Positions 1 to 6,133 of a DNA stretch of 6,599 nt are shown piece after piece. The stretch is from Caldifarciminota bacterium (lineage in GTDB: Bacteria; Hydrothermota; Hydrothermia; B15-G9; DRBW01). The stretch lies in the NCBI GenBank assembly GCA_011042705.1, contig DRBW01000242.1:1-6599 (forward strand), written 5' to 3'. How positions within the stretch are numbered: the stretch's first letter is position 1; every line of letters starts with the position of its first letter. A program made the position numbers and the translations under genes. The notes beneath the pieces are model-generated. The model saw only the letters and a list, made by a program, of their open reading frames with translations. It was not told the DNA's origin and made no database searches.

Positions 1-11
1 AATTCCCCGAT

Positions 12-143
12 TCAGGAGGGATTAAGGGCAAAGGGGAGATAGCGCGGAGGCACCGATCGTTTTCCTTCGGGACGAAGGGAGGGAATCAGGGCTCCCCGGG
101 GATCCTCGTCTTTCGGGGTCTGTCAGATCCCAGAACCTCCTGA
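12..143 (+). other. Gene-free leader region with possible RNA secondary structure
   Basis: This stretch lies within the 276 bases before the first gene. Several complementary segments are visible and nest without conflict. TCAGGAGG (12-19) pairs perfectly with CCTCCTGA (136-143). GGGGAG (33-38) pairs with CTCCCC (92-97). CCTTCG (64-69) pairs with CGAAGG (73-78) across a 3-nt loop. GGGATC (99-104) pairs with GATCCC (126-131). That would make a closed multi-branch fold. I do not recognise the conserved cores of common riboswitches, 6S RNA, SRP RNA or tRNA in either orientation, and no T-rich terminator follows. The region is purine/GC-rich, so chance pairing is possible. It may simply be spacer or the 3' untranslated part of an upstream gene. 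Confidence 0.2.
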
Positions 144-224
144 CGCGGCCATCAGAACGCCGGGGTATTTCAGTTGTCCCGATGTTAAAATCCCCTTGAA
201 GGTTCCGAAAGGCCGAATCGCCTG

Positions 225-253
225 TTGAAATAGTAGCTTTTTCTCCCCATAAT
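225..253 (+). promoter_or_regulatory. Sigma-70-type promoter for the MglB-like Roadblock gene
   Basis: TTGAAA at 225-230 matches the -35 consensus in five of six bases. After a 17-nt spacer, CATAAT at 248-253 matches the -10 consensus in five of six. Transcription would start near 260, leaving a very short leader of about 17 nt before the ATG at 277. Position, spacing and quality all fit, but no experimental or comparative support is available from the sequence alone. Confidence 0.6.
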
Positions 254-264
254 AAAGCATATAT

Positions 265-270
265 AGGAGG
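265..270 (+). promoter_or_regulatory. Ribosome binding site of the Roadblock gene
   Basis: A perfect AGGAGG lies six bases before the ATG at 277. It fixes the start of the Roadblock gene and suggests efficient translation, stronger than at any of the leftward genes. Confidence 0.8.
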
Positions 271-276
271 AAGGGT

Positions 277-645
277 ATGGCTCAAATCGACGAACTGATA
301 AAGGAGTTCAGCGAGCAGGTCGAGCAGATTCTCGTCACCTCCATAATAAACCTGGAGGATGGAACACCGATGGCGGGTTTCACCAGCGACGAGGACCTCG
401 ACATCAATATACCCGTGGCTTACTTCTCGGAGGTGGCCAGAAGGACCCTTTCGGCCCTCGAGGCCAGTGAGATGGGTGAGTTTCAGGATATGGTCATGTC
501 CACCGATCAGTATTATGTTCTGATGAGGGTCATTCCCGGGGGATCATATGTACACTTTCTGGCCATAACCACCAAGGGGAACTGGGGTATCGCCAAAATT
601 CTGATGAAAAAATACGCCGAGAAATTTGCCGAGGCGCTGCCTTAG
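277..645 (+). CDS. Stand-alone Roadblock/LC7 domain protein, MglB-like
   Basis: The 122-residue protein is almost entirely one Roadblock/LC7 domain: an N-terminal helix (about 1-16), strands around QILVTSIINLEDG (17-29), a helix around residues 46-64, then strands near VMSTDQYYVLMRVIPGG and a C-terminal helix that ends at residue 122. In characterised bacteria such proteins (MglB) form homodimers that bind MglA-type GTPases and act as GAP or exchange regulators at a cell pole. There is no signal peptide or membrane segment, so it is cytosolic. It aligns along its length with the C-terminal domain of the response regulator encoded at 1237-3063, so the two look like paralogues. The gene has its own promoter and a strong ribosome site, and converges on the MglA-like gene, overlapping its stop codon by 4 nt. 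The family call is firm; that MglA is its partner is inferred from proximity. Confidence 0.88.
   Translation: MAQIDELIKEFSEQVEQILVTSIINLEDGTPMAGFTSDEDLDINIPVAYFSEVARRTLSALEASEMGEFQDMVMSTDQYYVLMRVIPGGSYVHFLAITTKGNWGIAKILMKKYAEKFAEALP
642..645. other. Convergent stop-codon overlap (TTAG)
   Basis: The TAG at 643-645 ends the rightward Roadblock gene and the complement of TTA at 642-644 ends the leftward MglA-like gene. There is no room for a conventional terminator between them, so transcripts from the two sides must run into each other's coding sequence. Confidence 0.9.
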
Positions 646-1229
646 CCTTTTTCTCTGGAGAGATAAAATTCAATGACTTTCCTTATCATGCCCTCGAGGG
701 TCTTGAAGACGCCTATTCCCTTTATGGCTATGGCGGAGTAATAGGGATACCCCCTCACGTTGAGCTCTTTTTCCAGTTTCTCGACGGGAAGCCTGTCGGG
801 CAGATCTCTCTTGTTGTACTGCATGATTATGGGTATTCTGTCTCCGTTGAGCGACAGTTTTTTCAGGTTTTCCATTAGTTCCCTGTAAATATCGATGTTT
901 TCCTCGAGCCTGTCGGCCTGGGAATCGGCCACAAATATTACCCCGTCGGCGCCCTTGAGCACGAGCTTTCGCGATATCCTGTAATGTACCTGTCCAGGGA
1001 CGGTATAGAGATAGAACCTGGTTCTAAATCCCTTGAGGATCTGCACCTCGATGGGAAGTAGATCGAAGAAAATAGTCCTTTCTCCCTGAGTATCGATGGT
1101 TATGAGCTTGCCCTTTTTGCCGGGAAACCTGTCGTGGATCCTGACTATGTTCGTGGTTTTGCCGCTCAGCGCAGGTCCGTAATAAACGATTTTGAACCTT
1201 ATCTCTTTTTTCTTCAGGTCGAAAATCAT
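642..1229 (-). CDS. mglA: MglA-family Ras-like small GTPase
   Basis: The protein has 195 residues, the same length as Myxococcus MglA as I recall it. All GTPase motifs are present: P-loop GPALSGKT (18-25), switch I region TQGERTIFFD (47-56) with the Arg51 that in MglA serves as intrinsic arginine finger, the MglA-type G3 motif TVPGQ (76-80, with Gln80 in place of the usual DxxG context), G4 NKRD (139-142) and a G5-like SAIA (165-168). MglA is a cytosolic switch whose GTP form marks a cell pole and drives type IV pili or gliding machinery, with MglB/Roadblock proteins as regulators. The P-loop has Ala20 where Myxococcus MglA has Gly21 (the Ras Gly12 position). The ATG starts 7 nt after the response regulator stop, and GAGAG just upstream is only a weak ribosome site, so coupling to the upstream gene is likely. 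It is the last gene of the leftward operon; no clear terminator follows. Confidence 0.9.
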   Translation of the reverse strand: MIFDLKKKEIRFKIVYYGPALSGKTTNIVRIHDRFPGKKGKLITIDTQGERTIFFDLLPIEVQILKGFRTRFYLYTVPGQVHYRISRKLVLKGADGVIFVADSQADRLEENIDIYRELMENLKKLSLNGDRIPIIMQYNKRDLPDRLPVEKLEKELNVRGYPYYSAIAIKGIGVFKTLEGMIRKVIEFYLSREKG

Positions 1230-1236
1230 AGAGCTC

Positions 1237-3063
1237 TCAGGACCTTTTCAGGAGTCCTTCGAATCTCTTCGCGAATTCCCTGAACTTGACCCTCGCCATC
1301 CCGAGCTTCCCGCTTTTTCTCGGGATGACGGCGACGTGAAAGTATTCTCCGCCGAGTTTGTTCACTATGAGCATGTAATTGTTGGTTGTGAGAAGCAGCT
1401 CGGCGGGGCAGCCCCATTTGGTATCCCTGAGGGAGTTGTCGGCCTCCGCGACCATCTTTCTGATCCGCTCGGCGAAGTGCGCCAGGTCGCCTTCCGATTC
1501 CCTGCCCCTGTGCGAGAGAATCCTGCCGTCCACGTCGATAATGCAGGTCAGTAGCACGTCACCCACATCCATTGTATATTCTTTCAGCATCAATTCGAGG
1601 TTCTTCAGGTCTATTGCGATTTTTCCCTCCTCTGAGGGGAGTTCGGCCTCCTGGGAAGGGGTTACCCCGACTTCCTCTTCGGCCTGCTTTTCCTCCCCGG
1701 CTTCAGCGTTCTCTTCCTCCCGGCTTTCGGCAGCTGTCATCACGGGTTCAGCTGTCTCCGGTGGGGTTTTCTCTTCCTTTTCGGGGCGTTCCTCTTCTGC
1801 TTCCATGGGGGCTTCTCCAGCCTCACCTCCGGCAGTTTCCGGCGCCTCCTCGCCCGGCTCTTCGGTTTTACCCGTTTCCCCAACAGTTTCAGGCGCCTCA
1901 CCTTCCTCGACTTTCGCTTCCTCTCCGCCTTCTTCAGCCGCTTCCATCACTGCTTCCTCTTCCTTCTTTTCTTCTGGAGCCTCACCTGTCTCCTTTTCTT
2001 CCCTTTCCTTTTCTTCCTCCGCTTCCGGAGCTTTTTCTGTCTTTTCAGTTTCCTCAGCTTCTTTTCCCTCGATTTTTTCGCTCCCGGGAGATTCTTCCGC
2101 TGATGCAGTTCTTTCTGTAACTGCCTTTGATTCGACGAGCTCACCCTCTGGTTTCGGTTTCTCGACGGGCTCCTCCTTTCCCTGGACTTTAAGGATTTCT
2201 TCGATCATCTCCTCATCCTGCTCGCTCTCTCCGGCTTCGCTCACGACAGGTTCCGGTGGAGTGCTGAAAGGCTCCTCCACAAATTCTTCTTCCTCCTCTT
2301 CTTTCTCTTCCTTTTCACCTTCCAGCTCGAGGCCCTCCATCTCCGCCAGCTTCTCCTCTTCTTCCAGGAGCTCTTTCAGTTCCTTGAGTGCTTCCTTTGT
2401 CTGAAGTTCTTCCTGGCCGGCTATAGCCTCGAGCAGCAGGGCATAGAGTGGTTTTTCTATGGTTTTCTCTGGTTTTTCAACCTCCCAGCTGACCTGGAAT
2501 GGGGCGGAGACATGTCCGAGTATCTTGATAAAAGCTTCTTCTCCCCTCAGTTTGCCCAGTTGACTGTCGTAGACTTCTCCCTCCACCATAACTATGAGGC
2601 CCTCTCCCTCCGAGGTCTCCACCTTTATGGTAGCTGTCTTTCCCTCCATGGAGAGAAGCTGAAGGACTTCGGTGAGCTCCCATTCAGCGAGGGTTCCCTT
2701 TTCTTTCTCCTTTTCTTTCAGCAGGTTCAGGAGTTGTTCGAAATCGAAAGGCTTCTCGAGATAGCTGATGGCTCCTTTTCTCATTACCTCGTTTTTAATG
2801 TCCTCAGAGCCGTAAGCTGTCATCACGATCACTTTGAGTTCCGGATGGAGTTCCCTGGCTTTCAGAAGCAGTTCAACTCCAGATATGTCGGGCATCCTGA
2901 TGTCGGTGATGAGAAAATCCACCTTTCCCTTTTTGAGGAGATCCAGGGCTTCGGTGCCCTTCGAAGCGGTCATAACCTCGAGACCCTGGCGGGAGAGTTC
3001 CCCTGAGAGGCCCCAGAGAATGTCCTCTTCGTCGTCGACTATTAATACTTTTGATGCCGCCAC
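1237..3063 (-). CDS. Response regulator: receiver, PATAN (DUF4388), acidic linker, Roadblock domain
   Basis: The protein has 608 residues. Residues 5-118 are a CheY-like receiver with the acidic pair Asp10/Asp11, phospho-acceptor Asp54 (in LITDIRMPD), Thr82 and Lys104 (YLEKP). Residues about 125-215 resemble a PATAN/DUF4388 domain (EVLQLLSMEGKTATI, then a GEVYDSQLG segment), a family often joined to receivers and Roadblock proteins. Residues about 235-475 are a low-complexity Glu/Ala/Pro/Lys-rich linker, very probably disordered. Residues about 483-608 are a Roadblock/LC7 domain resembling the protein encoded at 277-645. No DNA-binding domain exists, so output is probably protein-protein. The start is GTG; its G is also the last base of the kinase stop (TAGTG), and AGGGG lies 9 nt upstream. 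The gene sits between the histidine kinase and the MglA-like GTPase, suggesting phosphorylation controls the Roadblock-GTPase interaction (inference). Domain calls for receiver and Roadblock are firm, PATAN is likely. Confidence 0.88.
   Translation of the reverse strand: MAASKVLIVDDEEDILWGLSGELSRQGLEVMTASKGTEALDLLKKGKVDFLITDIRMPDISGVELLLKARELHPELKVIVMTAYGSEDIKNEVMRKGAISYLEKPFDFEQLLNLLKEKEKEKGTLAEWELTEVLQLLSMEGKTATIKVETSEGEGLIVMVEGEVYDSQLGKLRGEEAFIKILGHVSAPFQVSWEVEKPEKTIEKPLYALLLEAIAGQEELQTKEALKELKELLEEEEKLAEMEGLELEGEKEEKEEEEEEFVEEPFSTPPEPVVSEAGESEQDEEMIEEILKVQGKEEPVEKPKPEGELVESKAVTERTASAEESPGSEKIEGKEAEETEKTEKAPEAEEEKEREEKETGEAPEEKKEEEAVMEAAEEGGEEAKVEEGEAPETVGETGKTEEPGEEAPETAGGEAGEAPMEAEEERPEKEEKTPPETAEPVMTAAESREEENAEAGEEKQAEEEVGVTPSQEAELPSEEGKIAIDLKNLELMLKEYTMDVGDVLLTCIIDVDGRILSHRGRESEGDLAHFAERIRKMVAEADNSLRDTKWGCPAELLLTTNNYMLIVNKLGGEYFHVAVIPRKSGKLGMARVKFREFAKRFEGLLKRS
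1632..2361 (-). repeat. Low-complexity acidic linker-coding tract with imperfect repeats
   Basis: This part of the response regulator gene encodes about 240 residues dominated by Glu, with Ala, Pro, Gly and Lys. The coding strand is strongly purine-rich. Imperfect short repeats are visible, for example GEAPETVGE and EEAPETAGG in the protein, with near-identical DNA copies (cagtttccggcgcctc and cagtttcaggcgcctc on the plus strand). The plus strand therefore carries long Ser/Pro-rich open frames here that are artefacts of composition. The tract joins the PATAN and Roadblock domains. Confidence 0.8.
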
Positions 3064-4475
3064 TAACTCACACCCCTGTTTCCTTTAAAAATTTCGTCTT
3101 TTCCCTGTTCAAAGTATATTATAAATTCTGTTCCCCTGTTTTTCTCGCTTTTCACTTCTATAAGTCCCCGGTTTTCCTTCACGAGCTGATGGACGATGAA
3201 AAGACCCAGCCCTATTCCCTCCGATTTTGTAGTGTAAAAGGGATAGAAGATCTTGTCAATCTCCTCTTCGTCGATGCCGACACCGTTGTCCTTTACAGAA
3301 ATGAATACATAGGGCGAGTTGTTATCAGACTGTTCTATTTTTGAAAGCCCCGCCTTCACCTCTATCGTCCCGCCTCGATCAAGGGCATCTATAGCGTTCA
3401 ACAACAAGTTTAGAAGGATCTGTTGAAAGTGGTGGGGGTCCACTTTCACTCTCAGGCCCGCCGGGATCTCCTTCACGAGCTTGATCTCTTTCTTTTTGAG
3501 GTTTTCCTCTATCAGGGCTTCGACCTCTCTGAGGGTGTCCTCTATGGGGCAGCTCACTCTGTTGGACAGGTGAGGTTTCACGTAGGAGAAGAACTTCTTT
3601 ATAAGGTTGTCTATCCTGTCGATCTGCCTCTTCATACGTTTTATGGATTCGAGCTGCTTCCCCTGAAGCTCTCTTTCCAGGCCCTGGGCGATGAGTCTCA
3701 TGCCGGCCAGAGGATTCTTTATCTCGTGAGCGAGCCCCGAGGCCAGAGTCCCGAGCGTGGAGAATTTCTCCACCTGGGCCATAGCTCTTTCCATCAGTTT
3801 CGTCTCGGTGATGTCCTTGAAGAGGAGAATCCATCCTCTGTTTCTGTTTCCCTCGATGTAGGGATAGGAGCTCATTCCGAGTATTCGACCCTCTCCGAGG
3901 GGGATTTCCGCCTTTTTCTCGTTATTTGTTGCCACCCTCCAGAACTGCTGTCTTATATTGAAGGGGAGCTTCTCCAGAGAATCGAGGTTCGATGACCCCA
4001 GGATTCGCGCGGCACACTTATTCATGTAGAGGATGGAACCCCTTATGTCGATCAGGAGGACACCGGTGTCTATACTGTCCAGTATCTCGTCGGCTATGTT
4101 CAACTTCCTCACGATCCGCGCCATCCCCAGGAGGTAAGTTTTGCCGTCGATCTCCCTTTTCTCAAGGGTCACCCTGGCCGGGATAGTTTCCCCGTTTTTC
4201 CTCAGGATCAGGAGATTGAGGTTTCTGGGCGTTTCCACGCCGGCGAGCAGCTGACGGGCTCTGTTTGCCAGGATCATATCGCCGGTTCCCGAGAGTATTT
4301 TCGAGATGCTCTTGTTGATCACTTCCTCAGGAGCATAGCCCGCTTCCTCTATTCCCCTGTTGACATATAGCACCTTCAGATTGGTGTCCAGGAGAAAAAA
4401 TAGGTCGCCGGAGAGATCCAGAAGTTCACGGATCGCTGCGCTACGTGCCCTGTTAATCCCCGTTATCTCCATCAT
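3063..4475 (-). CDS. Soluble PAS-PAS sensor histidine kinase, NtrB-like catalytic core
   Basis: With the start chosen here the kinase has 470 residues. PAS 1 spans about 14-120 (DLSGDLFFLLDTNLKVLYVN near its start), PAS 2 about 126-225. The HisKA domain follows at about 231-298 with H-box GLAHEIKNPLAGM and phospho-accepting His250. The HATPase_c domain has N-box LLNLLLNAIDAL (Asn360), G1 DNGVGI (396-401), F-box FYPFYTT and G2 GIGLGL (420-425). No transmembrane segment or signal peptide is present, so the signal is intracellular. The start ATG at 4475 overlaps the FIST gene stop as ATGA, with a second ATG directly after; no good Shine-Dalgarno is visible, which fits translational coupling. The frame continues 20 codons further to an ATG at 4535 inside the FIST gene, but that site has no ribosome site either. 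Its stop overlaps the response regulator start by one base, so that regulator is the obvious phosphotransfer partner. Confidence 0.92.
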   Translation of the reverse strand: MMEITGINRARSAAIRELLDLSGDLFFLLDTNLKVLYVNRGIEEAGYAPEEVINKSISKILSGTGDMILANRARQLLAGVETPRNLNLLILRKNGETIPARVTLEKREIDGKTYLLGMARIVRKLNIADEILDSIDTGVLLIDIRGSILYMNKCAARILGSSNLDSLEKLPFNIRQQFWRVATNNEKKAEIPLGEGRILGMSSYPYIEGNRNRGWILLFKDITETKLMERAMAQVEKFSTLGTLASGLAHEIKNPLAGMRLIAQGLERELQGKQLESIKRMKRQIDRIDNLIKKFFSYVKPHLSNRVSCPIEDTLREVEALIEENLKKKEIKLVKEIPAGLRVKVDPHHFQQILLNLLLNAIDALDRGGTIEVKAGLSKIEQSDNNSPYVFISVKDNGVGIDEEEIDKIFYPFYTTKSEGIGLGLFIVHQLVKENRGLIEVKSEKNRGTEFIIYFEQGKDEIFKGNRGVS

Positions 4476-5740
4476 GGTATCAGCGTCAGCAATATGGAAG
4501 ATGTGCTCGTGCCCCTGTAGCCTTCCCGCGTGCATATAAATTCTATATATGAGTTAGCAGCCACAAAGGGCACTCCGGTCCTTTTCCCCAGTGCTTCTAC
4601 CTCTTTGAAGTAGTTCTCGCCCATAGCCAGAGATCTGGAGAAGCCTGAGAGAATTAAGCCCCCGGTTATTTTTTCCCAGGGCTCATTCCCCAATGCGAGG
4701 TCGATGGCTTTTCTCACCGCCTGGTGCATCTGCTCGCCGCGGGCTTCCATCAGCCATACCGTCGTCCCCTCTTCTGCAGTTCCGGCGATCTTCAGGGAAC
4801 CATCGGGAAGAGCCAGAACGGGCATCCTGATCCACGAGGTTCCCGGCTTTCTCGGGTCCGGTATGCCGAACTGAAAGCGGGGAAATAACCTCTCCAGATC
4901 GATCTCCTTTTCTCCTATGCCTTTTTTAGCGAAGACTTCTCGCAGGACGTCGAGGGCAGGCCTGTCGTCCAGCTCCTTTATGAGGTTGCCCCGGGATTTC
5001 GTGACCCTGAAGGGGATAACCGGATGAAACCCGTGAGAGATCCCGATGCCCGTCGTGTGCTTGCCGTGAATTCCCAGTATTATCAGGACATCCTTGAGGA
5101 CCTCCCTTCTCCAGAAGAGGCTTCCTCTCTCGAAGCCCGCGTCGCTCATTATGCCGCCTGAAATGGGCACATCGCTTCCGACCCTGAGGTGTATCTCATC
5201 GAGAAGGGCATCGGGATCGACATAGGTGTCTGTTAGCACAAAAAGGGAGAGTTTGGGAAACCCCCGATTTCTGAGGGTCTCATGTCGAGTCACCACCGGC
5301 GCCAGGGCGTTCTCCACCGTCTCCGTCAGGTTTTTGTCGGGGTTCTCGCTCACGCCGAGGGAGAACTCGACGTCTTCGGGAGCGAAGATGGCGAGGACAA
5401 CGCCGTTTTTTAAAACGGTTTCCTCGTTGAAAACATAGCCGTGGGTGAAGGACCCCAGAAGAGGCGTGTTGCCCGTGACGAAATTGACACCCTGAATGAG
5501 TGCTTTGGGGTCATAGTCCTCCGTCGCAAAGAGGAGAACCAGTTTCGGCACTCTGCCCCTGATTTTATCTGACGCAGAGCGAGCAGCCTGAAGTCCCGCG
5601 ATCCAGGATGCGGGGGAGGAAGACACGCCCGTTCCCATGGCAGAGGAGGCAGCCCGGAGAACTTCCTCCAATGCCTGGATTTTCACTTCCTCCACGGAAA
5701 CCCCTCTTTTCAGCGAGGATTTCCACCAGTTTTCCCTCAT
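4472..5740 (-). CDS. FIST domain sensor protein (FIST_N plus FIST_C)
   Basis: The protein has 422 residues. FIST_N covers about 45-250: an Ala-rich helix (WIAGLQAARSA), the typical strand KLVLLFATEDYD (66-77), and TPLLGSFTHGY (92-102). FIST_C covers about 258-405 and ends with GVPFVAANSYIEFI (389-402), the position of the usual 'P..G..s.GEi' signature. FIST proteins are predicted small-molecule (perhaps amino acid) sensors in bacterial signalling, often encoded beside or fused to histidine kinases and other signalling proteins. There is no signal peptide, so it is cytosolic, as is the kinase encoded next. The ATG at 5740 follows GGGGGAGG but with only 3 nt spacing; a GTG at 5695 (residue 16), preceded by GAGGGG at better spacing, is a realistic alternative and still precedes the domain. 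Family assignment is good; the ligand cannot be deduced. Confidence 0.85.
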   Translation of the reverse strand: MRENWWKSSLKRGVSVEEVKIQALEEVLRAASSAMGTGVSSSPASWIAGLQAARSASDKIRGRVPKLVLLFATEDYDPKALIQGVNFVTGNTPLLGSFTHGYVFNEETVLKNGVVLAIFAPEDVEFSLGVSENPDKNLTETVENALAPVVTRHETLRNRGFPKLSLFVLTDTYVDPDALLDEIHLRVGSDVPISGGIMSDAGFERGSLFWRREVLKDVLIILGIHGKHTTGIGISHGFHPVIPFRVTKSRGNLIKELDDRPALDVLREVFAKKGIGEKEIDLERLFPRFQFGIPDPRKPGTSWIRMPVLALPDGSLKIAGTAEEGTTVWLMEARGEQMHQAVRKAIDLALGNEPWEKITGGLILSGFSRSLAMGENYFKEVEALGKRTGVPFVAANSYIEFICTREGYRGTSTSSILLTLIP

Positions 5741-5761
5741 TATCCTCCCCCTTGAATCTCC

Positions 5762-6133
5762 TCAAAATCGTTCCTTTTCCTCCCACGCTTTGATGTTTGT
5801 TTTTGTTAACTCAAGCCTTCCAGTATAAGGGTTGACTCTGTATTGTTGAAGCACCTCTATCTTCACGATCACCATGCGGTTCTTCTCCTCGAAGAAGGAA
5901 AACCTGCCGAAAAAGGGCGTTTTCAGGTCCTGCACGCTGACGGCAATGCCGTTCACATCGACGGCGGTAGCATTCAGATCGAGGGCGTAGCGAGCCTCAT
6001 CGACGATGGCATAACCGTTTCCCAGCTTCATGAACATGCCCTCGTCGGTGAGAAGCTTCATCTGTCCCGGCTTCGCCACGCCGGGGATTTGCAGGAAAAA
6101 CAAGAGTATAAGGATGCCGCTCATTTCCATCAC
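5762..6133 (-). CDS. Small secreted protein of unknown function
   Basis: I do not recognise this 123-residue protein. It begins with an apparent Sec signal peptide: a hydrophobic core GILILLFFLQI followed by PGVA, with likely cleavage after Ala20. The mature part (about 100 residues) alternates short hydrophobic and charged stretches, suggesting a small mainly beta fold, with no cysteines. The GTG at 6133 overlaps the upstream stop (GTGA); GGAGG lies 8 nt before it. An ATG follows directly (6130), and a further ATG two codons later also has AAGGAG at good spacing, so the exact start is open by one to three codons. It is wedged between the PilY1-like gene and the FIST gene, 21 nt before the latter. 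A periplasmic accessory role for the pilus tip protein is a guess from position. Confidence 0.72.
   Translation of the reverse strand: MMEMSGILILLFFLQIPGVAKPGQMKLLTDEGMFMKLGNGYAIVDEARYALDLNATAVDVNGIAVSVQDLKTPFFGRFSFFEEKNRMVIVKIEVLQQYRVNPYTGRLELTKTNIKAWEEKERF

Noticed and set aside
3..143. Rightward frame open from the left edge to a TGA at 141-143, possibly the end of an upstream gene
   Set aside because: The 46 residues are Gly/Arg/Ser-rich and unlike a normal C-terminus; the open stretch is short enough to be chance in GC-rich DNA.
22..285. Leftward open frame of 87 codons
   Set aside because: It would start inside the Roadblock gene and cover its promoter and ribosome site; the protein is Arg/Ser/Pro-rich with no recognisable domain and no convincing ribosome site.
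607..636. Possible leftward terminator after the MglA-like gene: CGCC/GGCG stem followed by a T-rich run
   Set aside because: The stem is only 4 bp with a 14-nt loop and lies inside the Roadblock coding region; too weak to call.
646..664. Possible rightward terminator hairpin TCTC-TGGA-GAGA after the Roadblock gene
   Set aside because: The stem is short and AT-weak, preceded rather than followed by the T-run, and lies in the GTPase coding sequence.
1379..2404. Long rightward open frame encoding a Ser-rich protein (341 codons), plus another rightward frame at 1572-2120
   Set aside because: Both are opposite the Glu-rich linker of the response regulator. Ser/Pro-rich antisense frames arise there from the codon composition, and the leftward frame contains clear domains on both sides.
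277..3063. Reading the Roadblock proteins and GTPase as a Ras/Rab-type eukaryotic contamination
   Set aside because: The TVPGQ motif, the protein lengths, the operon structure and the Shine-Dalgarno sites are bacterial and fit the MglA/MglB family.
3423..3995. Rightward open frame of 190 codons opposite the kinase
   Set aside because: It is antisense to the HisKA/PAS region of a well-supported kinase and shows no domain or ribosome site.
4476..4535. 20-codon N-terminal extension of the histidine kinase to an ATG at 4535
   Set aside because: The extension lies inside the FIST gene, has no ribosome site, and adds no domain; the ATGA overlap at 4472-4475 is the more natural start.
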